NCBI GenBank assembly: GCA_013696965.1
Contig: JACCXN010000059.1
Span: 1 to 36,323 of the forward strand
From: Bacteroidota bacterium
GTDB taxonomy: Bacteria; Bacteroidota; Bacteroidia; JACCXN01
Reading direction: 5' to 3'
DNA: 36,323 nucleotides
The notes under the pieces are model-generated. The model made no database searches and had not been told where the DNA came from. It saw only the letters and a program-made list of their open reading frames with translations. Below are positions 19,140 through 29,177 of the stretch, piece after piece. A program made the translations under genes and the position numbers. Numbering within the stretch: position 1 is the first letter of the stretch; every line of letters begins with the position of its first letter.

Positions 19140-19428
19140 CAATTTTTTTTTAATATCACAATTTATAATCTTTCATTGTAAGCCTTCCATTTTTTAGACA
19201 TTTCAAAACTAGACAATTTCAACATAGTCACAGCTATTAAATTCTGAATTTAAAACCTGTAAAGTAAAGCCAGGAACATGTTAATGATGTTTTGCATAAA
19301 TGGAATTTGTGTTAAAAAAAGAAAAAAAATTTATACTTTTACAAGTAGGTATTTATTCTTTTAAATGAGTATCAGCAATAAAAGCTTTAGTATAAATTTA
19401 TAGCAAAAATATTTTTACCCCTTCTTAC
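19140..19428. other. Intergenic region between divergent thi operon and SpoIIE gene
   Basis: This is AT-rich, with no gene or strong hairpin. TATACTTTTAC near 19333 resembles a plus-strand -7 box but lacks the final G. Confidence 0.4.
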
Positions 19429-21657
19429 ATGAGGCGAATAAATTTTGTTCAGTTAATAATTCTACTTTTTTTATTTCATTTCCCAAATTATTTGTGTAGT
19501 CAAACTCCGGTTCTCGATTCTCTCGAAAATATTTTAAACTCCGCAAAAGCCGATACTATTAGAGTTAAAATATCCAATCAATTAGCTTGGGAGTATCTTA
19601 TGAATGGAGATACTGAAAAAGCATTAAAATACACTCAAAATTCTATCAGCTTAGCTAATAAAATTAAATTCCCAAAAGGCGAAGCTGCTGCATACAATAA
19701 TTTAGGAAGTATTTATTGGAGCCAGGGAGAGTACAGTAAGGCATTACAGAATTATAAAAAGGCATATGACATTGCTTATTTAATGGGAGATCAAACAAAA
19801 CAATCTTCCTTTTTGGGAAATATGGGAATGATCTACATTTTGCAAAGTGATTATATGAATGCTTTAGATGTTTATCATAAGGCTTTGAAAATGGATGAAA
19901 AACAAGGCAACACTAAAGCTATTGTGAAAAATTTCGGAAGTATTGGAACTATTTATAAAGAATTAAATGATTATGAGAAGTCTTTAGAATATTGTCTAAA
20001 AGCTCTTGAAATAGCTGAAAAGATCAACGATATTAATGGGAAGGCAAGCAATTATGGAAATATCGGAAATGTGTACATGGAAAAAAAAGAATATAAAAAA
20101 GCATTAGACTTTTATCAAAAAGCATTGGTACTTGAAAAGGAGTTAGATGACAAATACGGCATGGCAGGCGAAATGACCAATATTGGCTCTGTTTATTCTT
20201 CCATGGCCGAAGTTAGTGCTGCAAATGACAAAGCAGGTTTGTTTCATTTAGCCCTTGAATATTTTAACCAGTCGAATTTAATAGCAAAATCATTAAATTT
20301 AAAAAACATTGAGGCTTTTAATCAACATGCTATTGCTTCTATTCATTTAAATCAAGGTAAGCTTCCAAAGGCATTTAGCTTAATAAATAATGCTATTGTT
20401 TTACAGGAAGAAATGGAAGCAATTTACTACTTGAAAGACTCGTATTTAACTCGTTCAAAGATTGATAGTGCCCTAGGAAATTATAAAGACGCTTATTCCA
20501 ATTATAAAAAACATAAATATTGGGAAGGAATGGTAGCTAATGAGGACAATAAGAAGGCTAAAATTCAAAAACACATTCAATATGAATATGAAAAAAAAGC
20601 CACTGCCGATAGCGTTCGGGCTGCTAAAGAAAAGGAAGTGAGTGATGCGAAAATAATGACGCAAAAGGCACAAATAGAGCAAGAGAAAACCAAAAGCTAT
20701 TCTTTATATGGAGGCTTGGCTTTACTATTTATTTTTGGCGGGTTCATGTATAATCGTTACCGAATAACTCGAAAACAGAATATCTACATTGAGGCACAAA
20801 AAAAAGAGGTAGAAATTCAAAAACAAATTGTAGAAACGGCCCATCATTTACTTGAAGAAAAAAACAAAGAAGTAATTGATAGCATCAATTATGCTAAACG
20901 AATTCAAGATGCACTACTTAAAAACGAGGAACATGAAAGCAAGCATTTACCTGAACATTTTATCTTTTTTAAGCCCAAAGACATTGTAAGCGGAGATTTT
21001 TACTGGTCATTGGAAAAAGACAATCATCTTTATCTTGCTGCTGCAGATTGCACAGGACATGGCGTTCCTGGAGCTTTTTTAACCCTGTTGGGAACAAGTT
21101 TTCTTAATGAAATTAATGCTCATGATAAACTTCTTACACCGTCTCAAATTTTAGATGAACTTAGAAACAGGTTCATAAAGGAGCTTAATCAAACCGGAGC
21201 AGAGGGGGAATCTAAAGACGGGATGGATGTTTCCCTTGTTCGAATAAATCTTAAAAATTTTGAGACTACTTCTGATCAAAATAGTCAAAAAGATTCACTT
21301 GAACTTCAGTTTGCGGGAGCTAACAATCCACTTTACCTAATAAAAGGAAAGGAATTTCATGAAATTAAAGGCGACAAACAACCAATTGGTTATCATAATG
21401 TAATGAAGCCTTTTACTAATCATATTATTCAACTAAAAAACAAGGATAATTTTTACATTTTCACTGATGGTTTCCCCGATCAGTTTGGTGGGCCTAAAGG
21501 TAAAAAGCTAATGTATAAAATGATGAAAGAAATATTAAATTCTATATGTCATAAATCAATGGAAGATCAAAAAATGACATTAAACAATAGTTTTAACAAT
21601 TGGAAAGGTGATTTGGATCAGGTAGACGATGTTTGTGTGATTGGAGTTAGAGTTTAA
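19429..21657 (+). CDS. TPR-repeat sensor with SpoIIE-type (PP2C) phosphatase domain
   Basis: The gene encodes 742 aa. A signal peptide or anchor (residues 1-24) is followed by at least five TPR units (about 40-340), for example AAAYNNLGSIYWSQGEYSKA, KASNYGNIGNVYMEKKEYKK and KYGMAGEMTNIGSVYSS. One transmembrane helix lies at about 423-442 (LYGGLALLFIFGGFMYNRYR). It is followed by a coiled coil (about 443-490), then SINYAKRIQDALL and a SpoIIE phosphatase domain (about 500-742). Metal-binding aspartates are visible in VSGDFYW, AADCTGHGVPGAFLTLLG, FTDGFPDQFGG and VDDVCVIGVRV. TPRs should face the periplasm and the phosphatase the cytoplasm, so a periplasmic signal would control dephosphorylation of an anti-sigma-factor antagonist. 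No such partner is encoded nearby. The architecture is common in Bacteroidota. Confidence 0.92.
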   Translation: MRRINFVQLIILLFLFHFPNYLCSQTPVLDSLENILNSAKADTIRVKISNQLAWEYLMNGDTEKALKYTQNSISLANKIKFPKGEAAAYNNLGSIYWSQGEYSKALQNYKKAYDIAYLMGDQTKQSSFLGNMGMIYILQSDYMNALDVYHKALKMDEKQGNTKAIVKNFGSIGTIYKELNDYEKSLEYCLKALEIAEKINDINGKASNYGNIGNVYMEKKEYKKALDFYQKALVLEKELDDKYGMAGEMTNIGSVYSSMAEVSAANDKAGLFHLALEYFNQSNLIAKSLNLKNIEAFNQHAIASIHLNQGKLPKAFSLINNAIVLQEEMEAIYYLKDSYLTRSKIDSALGNYKDAYSNYKKHKYWEGMVANEDNKKAKIQKHIQYEYEKKATADSVRAAKEKEVSDAKIMTQKAQIEQEKTKSYSLYGGLALLFIFGGFMYNRYRITRKQNIYIEAQKKEVEIQKQIVETAHHLLEEKNKEVIDSINYAKRIQDALLKNEEHESKHLPEHFIFFKPKDIVSGDFYWSLEKDNHLYLAAADCTGHGVPGAFLTLLGTSFLNEINAHDKLLTPSQILDELRNRFIKELNQTGAEGESKDGMDVSLVRINLKNFETTSDQNSQKDSLELQFAGANNPLYLIKGKEFHEIKGDKQPIGYHNVMKPFTNHIIQLKNKDNFYIFTDGFPDQFGGPKGKKLMYKMMKEILNSICHKSMEDQKMTLNNSFNNWKGDLDQVDDVCVIGVRV

Positions 21658-21697
21658 AATAGTAGTAGAGAGAAAAAAGCAAGAAAAAATCTTATTC

Positions 21698-22076
21698 TTA
21701 TACTATCGCAATCATTTCAGCTGCCTTAATTGCAGTTGTTTTAACAGCCTCTACATTTACGCCTATCGAATCCCATGCAAGTGCAACTCCAATTCTTCTT
21801 GCCAGGAGAATTTCCCAAGAAAATATTTTTTTTCGTTGAGCCATTTTGATGAACCAGATTCCATTAGCTTGGATGGAGAAATAGTTGGGTGCATCACCAC
21901 AAATATGTGTGTATGGTCTGGATTACAGTAAATGGTATAGGTTTTACATTTTTGGTTTGTTACTATGCGCACATTACCTTTTCCAATTCGTCTCTGAATG
22001 TTTCTTTGATTAGGTTTTGCCGTCCTAGTACCGAAAAAACGAATTGAATGGATAATTGTCTAAATGTGTTTGCCAT
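21698..22076 (-). pseudogene. Decayed IS200/REP-associated (RAYT) transposase
   Basis: From ATG 22076 the frame gives MANTFRQLSIQFVFSVLGRQ and NLIKETFRDELEKV, then TAG. The next frame (from 21972) continues IVTNQKCKTYTIYCNPDHTH, IFVVMHPTISPSKLMES, GSSKWLNEKKYFLGKFSWQE. These are the N-terminus, the HUH metal motif (DHTH) and the SSKW..KFSWQ block of Y1/IS200-type transposases. After WQE the frame is lost again and the catalytic-tyrosine region cannot be recognised; only an unplaced 48-codon frame (21844-21698, MAQRKKIFSW..) remains. The gene is inactive. It lies next to a palindromic repeat block, as RAYT genes often do. Confidence 0.82.
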
Positions 22077-22090
22077 TTGTTTAAATGATG

Positions 22091-22369
22091 TCAGGGCTAC
22101 GCCCCTTTATTAGTTTTTATTGTTTTTCTACGAAGATTTTAGGGCTACGCCCCGTTATTTTTATCATTGTTCATTCATTTTAGGAACAAACCCTGTTTCA
22201 AACCCTTTTTTGTCATTTCAATTGTTCTATTTTCTGCGCAGCCACAGGTGAGGACACCTGCGGCTGTGGTTCAGTTTTTCACAAACTCGCGAGTGCGCAG
22301 TATATTGATTTTGAGGGGCGATAGCCCTGTATTCTTCGTAGTAGAGATAAATGAGGGGCGTAGCCCTGA
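22091..22369. repeat. Palindromic repeat block next to the RAYT relic
   Basis: TCAGGGCTACGCCCC (22091-22105) is inverted as GGGGCGTAGCCCTGA (22355-22369). Inside it, CTACGAAGATTTTAGGGCTACGCCCC (from about 22128) pairs with GGGGCGATAGCCCT..CTTCGTAG (22315-22342). At the centre GCCACAGGTG-AGGA-CACCTGCGGCTGTGG (22240-22269) folds as a ten-base stem. The whole is thus a nested inverted repeat of about 280 bp without a reading frame. REP-like elements paired in this way are the usual partners of RAYT transposases. Confidence 0.75.
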
Positions 22370-22481
22370 AATCTATCAATTGTACCATTCAAATAAATAG
22401 TTTGTATCATATTCAATTCCAAATTTCCAACAATAACAAATATTCATCTCTGAAGGATTGTTTTTTATGATGCTTTAAAAA

Positions 22482-23084
22482 TCAGTACTTACAATTGCAG
22501 GCAGGGGAGAAAAATATTTTTGTTTCAGGAAGCAGGCTGGAGATTTTCTTCTGCTCATTGTCGTTGATTTGAATGTTTCTAAGGTCCAATCTTTTAAGAT
22601 TTTTCAAGGCTTTAATTTCATCAGGTAAAACAGAGATTTCATTGTCCCATAAATCAATTAGTTCAAGATTAATTAACTGGCTAATTTGAGGAGGAAGTGA
22701 GGCAATGTTATTTTGATGCAGGTATAGCTGTTTGATGTTAATAAGATTTCCTATTTCTTTTGGAATTAAATCAATTTTGTTTTTTGATAAATCAAGGTAT
22801 TGCAAATTCATTTGATAAAAAACCTGTTCTGGAATTTCTGTTAATTTGTTCCGGCTTAAACACAACCATTGCAAGTTTTTGAACTGCTGTAAATCCGGAA
22901 ATTGTTCCGGCTTTGTTTTCTTAAGGCTTAGTTTATAAACTTGTTCGGGAAATAACAAGGCCTCCTCCAGCGTGTAAATAGTTTTATTGCTAAGTGCAGT
23001 AGAATCCAGTAGCTGGGCTATTGTGGGAAATGTAACGAACAGAAAAATAAAGAGTAATCCAGCAGAAAATTTAAGCATAGTCAT
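22482..23084 (-). CDS. Exported leucine-rich-repeat protein
   Basis: This is a 200-aa protein. A signal peptide (MTMLKFSAGLLFIFLFVTFP, cut near IAQ) precedes about six LRR units from residue 65 to 175: LQWLCLSRNKLTEIPEQVF, LQYLDLSKNKIDLIPKEIG, IKQLYLHQNNIASLPPQIS, LELIDLWDNEISVLPDEIK and LKRLDLRNIQIND. These are the bacterial 22-23-residue type with xxLPxxI. It ends FSPACNCKY. It probably binds protein or surface ligands in the periplasm or at the cell surface; the partner is unknown. It follows ribF by one base on the same strand, so the two are surely cotranscribed. Confidence 0.88.
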   Translation of the reverse strand: MTMLKFSAGLLFIFLFVTFPTIAQLLDSTALSNKTIYTLEEALLFPEQVYKLSLKKTKPEQFPDLQQFKNLQWLCLSRNKLTEIPEQVFYQMNLQYLDLSKNKIDLIPKEIGNLINIKQLYLHQNNIASLPPQISQLINLELIDLWDNEISVLPDEIKALKNLKRLDLRNIQINDNEQKKISSLLPETKIFFSPACNCKY

Positions 23085-23085
23085 T

Positions 23086-24012
23086 TTAAAATTGAAGGGC
23101 TGTTTTTTTATCCTTTTCCAACTGTTCCTTTAATTGTTCCAGATTTTCAAATTTAATTTCATCTCGTATTCTGTCCTTGAATTCTACAATTATTTTTTGT
23201 CCATAAATATCCTTTGAAAAATCAAAAATATGAACTTCAATTGTCTGTTCTTTATTGTTATTATTTACGGTTGGGTTGTTTCCTATATTAAGCATTCCCT
23301 GGAATCTGGAATTCTCAATAATAACATCAACCACATAAACGCCATTGGCAGGAATAAGTTTGTATTTTTCCGGAATTTTAATGTTTGCCGTAGGAAATCC
23401 TATTTCTCTTCCAAGTTTATTTCCTAGCACAACATTCCCTCTCAAAGAGTAGGGGTGACCCAGGTAGCTGTTAGCAGTATTAATATCACCTTCTAATAAT
23501 GCAGCCCGTATTTTTGTGGAGCTCACACTCACGTTTTCCATATCCTGGGCTGGAATTTCCTCTACTTCAAAACCATAAACCGGTCCAAATTCCTTTAAAT
23601 GTTCAAAACTACCTTCTCTGTTTCTGCCAAAATGATGGTTGTATCCAATCACTAGCTTTTTTGTTCTAACTTTATTAACTAAAATATTTCGAACAAATTC
23701 AATAGAAGATAACCTGGAAAATTCTTTAGTAAATGGTATTACAATAAGATGGTTTATTCCATATTTATCCAAAAGCTCGATTTTTTCCTCCTGGGTGTTA
23801 ATTAATTTAAGAGAATCATCCGAGGGATAGAGAACCATTCGGGGATGTGGAAAAAATGTAATTAATACTGTTTCGCCATTTTCTTTTTCAGCCAGTTCTT
23901 TTAATCTTTTTATGATGGTTTGATGACCAATATGAACACCATCAAAAGTACCTGTTGTTACTACAGGGTTATTTGCTTCATTAAATTCATCAAGGGAAAA
24001 ATAAACTCTCAC
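23086..24012 (-). CDS. ribF: Bifunctional riboflavin kinase / FAD synthetase RibF
   Basis: RibF makes FMN from riboflavin and then FAD from FMN. The N-terminal nucleotidyltransferase domain has TTGTFDGVHIGHQTII (HxGH-type), ITFFPHPRMVLYP, KLVIGYNHHFGRNREG and SVSSTKIRAALLEGDI. The C-terminal kinase domain has LGREIGFPTANIKIP, ANGVYVVDV and MLNIGNNPTV. The GTG at 24012 gives 308 aa starting VRVYFSLDEF, the usual RibF N-terminus. An upstream TTG at 24036 overlaps a good TAnnTTTG promoter box and is rejected. The LRR gene follows by one base. Confidence 0.95.
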   Translation of the reverse strand: MRVYFSLDEFNEANNPVVTTGTFDGVHIGHQTIIKRLKELAEKENGETVLITFFPHPRMVLYPSDDSLKLINTQEEKIELLDKYGINHLIVIPFTKEFSRLSSIEFVRNILVNKVRTKKLVIGYNHHFGRNREGSFEHLKEFGPVYGFEVEEIPAQDMENVSVSSTKIRAALLEGDINTANSYLGHPYSLRGNVVLGNKLGREIGFPTANIKIPEKYKLIPANGVYVVDVIIENSRFQGMLNIGNNPTVNNNNKEQTIEVHIFDFSKDIYGQKIIVEFKDRIRDEIKFENLEQLKEQLEKDKKTALQF

Positions 24013-24033
24013 AATTTGTTTTCTTATTCTGCC

Positions 24034-24041
24034 CAAAATTA
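24034..24041 (-). promoter_or_regulatory. Promoter -7 box for ribF
   Basis: The minus strand reads TAATTTTG, an exact TAnnTTTG. It predicts a start about 15 bases before the GTG of ribF, so the message would be nearly leaderless. Confidence 0.5.
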
Positions 24042-24259
24042 TAAAATTACTAAGGAATAACTCAAATAGAGGGCTTTTTTTAATGTTTTATTTCATAGTA
24101 AGCATTCTTATTGCTTTTTCATTATATTTTTAAAATGAATAAATCAATTATTTTTTTTCTGGCCATCCACGGAAACAAGCAATATTTAATGGATGCAGGA
24201 AAGTATGAAATTCTGTAAAAATTTACTAACAATTAGCACTTTAATTTAATTAATTGTAG

Positions 24260-24267
24260 TACTTTTG
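24260..24267 (+). promoter_or_regulatory. Promoter -7 box for atpDC
   Basis: TACTTTTG matches TAnnTTTG, about 50 bases before the ATG of atpD. The leader after it is A-rich (TTAAATTAATAAAAAA), as is usual for highly translated Bacteroidota genes. Confidence 0.6.
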
Positions 24268-24304
24268 CAGTCAGAAATGAAAAAACAGCGTTTTTAAATA
24301 TTAA

Positions 24305-25825
<1,521 letters not shown>

Positions 25826-25847
25826 ATTAATTCGACAATTAACTGAT

Positions 25848-26090
25848 ATGTTTTTAGAAATAATAACCCCCGATAAAAAAGTATACGAAGGCAATGTGAT
25901 ATCAGTAAAACTTCCCGGTTCTGATGGATCCTTCGGAGTTATGAATAATCACGCTCCTATTATATCTACTTTGGATAAAGGGACAATTAAAATTGTGGAT
26001 GAAAGCAAAAATACCTTGTTTTTCGATGTGAATGGTGGAGTAGTGGAAGTGATGAAAAATAAAATTGTTGTATTGGCGGAATCTATTTAA
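25848..26090 (+). CDS. atpC: F1F0 ATP synthase subunit epsilon AtpC (short form)
   Basis: The gene encodes 80 aa starting at ATG 25848 (MFLEIITPDKKVYEG); an earlier in-frame start inside the atpD end is unlikely. It holds only the N-terminal beta-sandwich (SVKLPGSDGSFGVMNNHAPI, VNGGVVEVMKNKIVVLAE). The C-terminal two-helix domain that inhibits the enzyme in E. coli (139 aa) is missing. This short form is usual in Bacteroidota. The subunit links the beta hexamer to the c-ring and gamma. Confidence 0.95.
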   Translation: MFLEIITPDKKVYEGNVISVKLPGSDGSFGVMNNHAPIISTLDKGTIKIVDESKNTLFFDVNGGVVEVMKNKIVVLAESI

Positions 26091-26114
26091 ATAGAATTGA
26101 TTTTTCGAATAAGA

Positions 26115-26145
26115 AAGTAGTATCCAAAAAGGTACTACTTTTTTA
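26115..26145 (+). terminator. Terminator of atpDC
   Basis: AAGTAGTA pairs with TACTACTT around TCCAAAAAGG, followed by TTTTTATTTTT. It is 25 bases after the atpC stop. Confidence 0.85.
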
Positions 26146-26591
26146 TTTTTATTTAGTCTTAGCATTTCAGAACCAAATGTTGTTTTTTTGTAATTGCTTT
26201 TGATTGTTAAAAAGTTTAATAATCAGATCATAGAGTTATCACAGAGTTACACAGAAGAGACCGGAATAAATCCAATTTGAAAGTTCAGGGAATCTCTGTG
26301 ACCCTCTGTGACTTCTCCGTGAACTCTTTGAAATAATAGAAACTATGCATCTGTACAATGAAGCACCGCGTTATGAGGAATTGGCTTCAGGATGCAGAAG
26401 TGTCATTTATTAATCGAGCTGAGGTTATTTGAAACTGTTGTCCTCTATAAATTTGTAAAAGTGCAGGCTAACTTATTCGGCTGTTTTAATTTGGTTTTGC
26501 GAAACACTTAAATTATCTGGAATATTATGGAATAGTAATGATTTAAATACCAAAATGGTAAAATAAAATGTACTTTCACCAAAAATATAAA
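26146..26591. other. Intergenic region with degenerate inverted repeat
   Basis: AGAGTTATCACAGAGTTACA (from 26232) and a partner ending GTGACTTCTCCGTGAACTCT (26308-26327) form an imperfect inverted pair rich in CACAGAG/CTCTGTG. This is a common kind of intergenic repeat in this phylum. The rest to 26591 is AT-rich with no gene seen. TACTTTCACC at about 26571 is a weak candidate -7 box for the PKD gene. Confidence 0.5.
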
Positions 26592-26688
26592 AATATGAAA
26601 TAGCCATGCACCGAACCGTGCACAAACAGCAATGAATATAACATGGCGAATTCCATATGACAATTAAAAAACAAATTATATACATATG
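26592..26688 (+). repeat. Single ~90-bp repeat unit fused to the PKD gene start
   Basis: This is the reverse complement of the units at 1-134, in the same orientation to its downstream gene as the array at thiC. It runs from ATATGAAATAGCCATGCACC through CGTGCACAAACAGCAATG, AACATGGCGAATTCCATATG and AAAAAACAAATTATATACATATG. The last ATG (26686-26688) is the start codon of the following gene. In repeat copies inside arrays that edge reads CATATGAAATAGCCAT; here it becomes CATATGAAAAACAG at the point where the gene begins. Confidence 0.9.
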
Positions 26689-28536
26689 AAAAACAGTTAC
26701 TTCTTATTTGCAATTTCATGCTTAGCACTGGTTGCGAATAGCCTTTTTGCACAGGTATCCTTTAATATGGATAATACAACAGGTTGCAAGCCCTTAACCG
26801 TAAGTTTTACCAATACAAGCTCAGTTGGTAATTATTATGAATGGTATATGGATGAATCTTTTTATTCCATAGAAAATCCCACACATACCTTTATGAGCAG
26901 CGGATCGTTTTATGTTAATCTTACGGTTTATGATACTACAAATGGCAACATGAATTATATTGGGAGTCATTATGATTTTATTTTAGTAATTGGTGCAAAC
27001 TTTTATTCGACCGATAGCATTTGTCCAAATGATGTAGTTTATTTTTATGCAGAAGGAAATAATTTAATCAGCCAGCAATGGTATTTTGGAGATGGAACTT
27101 CTTCCATGCAGAGTGGACCTAATCATAGTTATTCTGCTACCGGTACTTATGATGTGAAGTTAGTTATTGAAAGTGCAGAATGCGGAAAAGACTCTATAAC
27201 CAAACAAATAGTAGTTAGTAATACTCTTACTCCTTTTGTTTATTTTGATTATTACCCTTCCTCTGTATGTCCGGGAATGAAAGTAAATTTCTATGGAACA
27301 TCAGGGCAAAGTTATTTTTGGGACTTTGGGGACGGTACAACTTCTACATTGGCATCTCCAAAACATACCTATGCACAGACAGGTTTATACCAGGTTGCAT
27401 TTACCCTAACAAATGCATGCGGGAATTCTGCAACTGAAATAAGTTCAATAGAGGTTACAAATGATTATGCATTCTCTTCAAACCTTAATTTATTTGCTCC
27501 TGATTCAACTTGTCCGGGGCAGATGACTTCTTTTTATGTTGGAGCAGATGCAAACTTTGCTTTATATGAATGGAATTTTGGTGACGGAGGAATTCTTACA
27601 GGAAATGACAATGAGGTTTCATATAATTATCTTTCAACAGGCACTTTTAATGTAAGTGTGAAAATAACACAATGCAATAAAGATACTACCCTAAGCAGCA
27701 CAATCGTGGTTAATAACAATGTAACTTTAAATGAGAATGATGTGGACTTTGGGATTGCCGATGATAATGTTCATTGTCCTGGAGATAATATTCTTTTTTA
27801 TGTACAAGGAGGCAATAGTGCAGTATGGAATTTTGGAGATGGTGTTATTATGAGCACCCCATCTGATACTTTATTTGGATCAATTCTGATATTTTATCAC
27901 GCCTACACTGGAATTGGCACTTACAATGCCACTGTAACTATCACCAATGCATGTGGCAATTCTTACACAGATCAAATTGAAGTTGTAATTTCTAATGTGG
28001 CAGGTGAATATGAGCCTTATTTCGTCCTATTAAATGACCAAAATGAAGTAGAAACTTGTGAACCTGTTACTTTTTGGGCCAATGGCGGTAAATCATTCAA
28101 ATGGAATTTTGGTGATGGTTCTATAATAACGACCACTCAAGCACTAATTACACATACATATACAATTGCAGGAACATATGAGGTAACACTTACTGCCACT
28201 AATGGCTGTAATGATACTGCTACAGTTAATGATCAAATAATAGTCACAGGAACTTGTGTGGGGGTAAATGTTGTTTCTCACAATCTTGAACAGCTGGTAA
28301 TTTATCCAAATCCTGCCCAGGAAATACTAACAATTAAAGGTGATTTCGGAAATAAACCTGCTTTGTTTACCATTTACAATATGCTTGGAAAACAGATCAC
28401 TGCTGTTAAGTTTTCAAATGATACAAATTCTTTTTCAATTGATCTTAATCAATTAGGGTTAACAAGTGGTATTTATATGCTGGTAATGGAACAAGAAGGA
28501 CATAAACTTTTCAATAAATTCAGTGTTATTAGATAA
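26686..28536 (+). CDS. Secreted PKD-repeat protein with T9SS type A sorting domain
   Basis: This 616-aa protein begins with a signal peptide (MKNSYFLFAISCLALVANSL, cut near FAQ). About six PKD beta-sandwich repeats follow, recognised by WYFGDGTSS, WDFGDGTTS, WNFGDGGIL, WNFGDGVIM and WNFGDGSII, each with a later HTY/HAY and GTYxVxxT strand; the first copy (EWYMDESF) is diverged. The sorting domain starts VIYPNPAQEILTI and ends GIYMLVMEQEGHKLFNKFSV. It should be exported by the T9SS to the cell surface. PKD domains usually mediate protein or sugar contacts; no enzyme domain is seen. Its 5' leader and ATG lie in an interspersed repeat shared with thiC. Confidence 0.93.
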   Translation: MKNSYFLFAISCLALVANSLFAQVSFNMDNTTGCKPLTVSFTNTSSVGNYYEWYMDESFYSIENPTHTFMSSGSFYVNLTVYDTTNGNMNYIGSHYDFILVIGANFYSTDSICPNDVVYFYAEGNNLISQQWYFGDGTSSMQSGPNHSYSATGTYDVKLVIESAECGKDSITKQIVVSNTLTPFVYFDYYPSSVCPGMKVNFYGTSGQSYFWDFGDGTTSTLASPKHTYAQTGLYQVAFTLTNACGNSATEISSIEVTNDYAFSSNLNLFAPDSTCPGQMTSFYVGADANFALYEWNFGDGGILTGNDNEVSYNYLSTGTFNVSVKITQCNKDTTLSSTIVVNNNVTLNENDVDFGIADDNVHCPGDNILFYVQGGNSAVWNFGDGVIMSTPSDTLFGSILIFYHAYTGIGTYNATVTITNACGNSYTDQIEVVISNVAGEYEPYFVLLNDQNEVETCEPVTFWANGGKSFKWNFGDGSIITTTQALITHTYTIAGTYEVTLTATNGCNDTATVNDQIIVTGTCVGVNVVSHNLEQLVIYPNPAQEILTIKGDFGNKPALFTIYNMLGKQITAVKFSNDTNSFSIDLNQLGLTSGIYMLVMEQEGHKLFNKFSVIR

Positions 28537-28552
28537 TTAACATAATTTCAAT

Positions 28553-28594
28553 AAAAAAAAGAGGCTGTTTTAATTAACAGTCTCTTTTTTTTTT
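28553..28594 (+). terminator. Terminator of the PKD gene
   Basis: AAAGAGGCTGTT pairs with AACAGTCTCTTT (one G-T pair) with A-runs and T-runs on the two sides. It starts 17 bases after the stop codon. Confidence 0.88.
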
Positions 28595-28673
28595 AAATTT
28601 CCTCAATCTAAAATAGGATATAAATCATTTAAAAAGAATCATTATTCATCCTTTTCCTGATTTAAATTAATTC

Positions 28674-29000
28674 TTATTTCAACTTGTTATTATCATGATG
28701 TCTTTGGGAATCACGTTCTGTCTTTTTTTGAAGATTTTTTTCTAAAGCCTTTGTTAAATCAATCCCGGTTTGGTTCGCAAGGCAAATGAGCACAAATAAA
28801 ACATCAGCCAGTTCATCAGCAAGTTCTTTATTGCTATCTGTTTTTTTTGAAGATTGCTCTCCGTATTTTCTTGAAATAATGCGGGCAACTTCCCCAACTT
28901 CTTCTGTCAATATTGCCATGTTAGTAAGTTCATTGAAATAACGAACCCCATGGGATTTTATCCAATCATCTACTGTTTTTTGGGCTTGTTCTAGAGTCAT
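28674..29000 (-). CDS. MazG-like nucleotide pyrophosphohydrolase
   Basis: This 108-aa all-alpha NTP pyrophosphatase belongs to the single-domain MazG-like/dCTPase group. Metal-binding acids are in AILTEEVGEVARII (ExxE) and NKELADELADVLFVLICLAN (ExxxD), the standard arrangement. It likely hydrolyses a non-canonical or excess dNTP to the monophosphate; the substrate is not certain. It lies alone between the PKD gene terminator and dtd on the minus strand, 177 bp after dtd, separated by short G/C-rich direct repeats. Confidence 0.88.
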   Translation of the reverse strand: MTLEQAQKTVDDWIKSHGVRYFNELTNMAILTEEVGEVARIISRKYGEQSSKKTDSNKELADELADVLFVLICLANQTGIDLTKALEKNLQKKTERDSQRHHDNNKLK

Positions 29001-29075
29001 AAGTTTATTTTTGGATAAATAATTTCAAAAATAGCACAATTGGGGCACTTTGAATAAAATCTTTACTGACCCTTT

Positions 29076-29139
29076 TGCGCCCTTTGCGTGAACCCCTCTG
29101 CGCCCTTTGCGTGAAAACCTCTGCGCCTCTTTGCGTGAA
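29076..29139. repeat. Three direct repeats of TGCGCC(C)TTTGCGTGAA
   Basis: Units at 29076-29092, 29099-29115 and 29122-29139 are nearly identical, spaced 23 bases apart, and lie between dtd and the MazG-like gene. They stand out as G/C-rich in AT-rich DNA. No coding or binding role is evident. Confidence 0.8.
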
Positions 29140-29177
29140 TTATATAACACAAGTTTTCCTGAAAGTAAATCCCGCTC

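Noticed and set aside
24034-24036. TTG start for ribF
   Set aside because: It lies inside an exact TAnnTTTG promoter box, and the GTG at 24012 gives the usual RibF N-terminus.
24135-24218. 27-codon reading frame upstream of atpD
   Set aside because: It lies before the atpD promoter box and has no supporting feature beyond an open frame.
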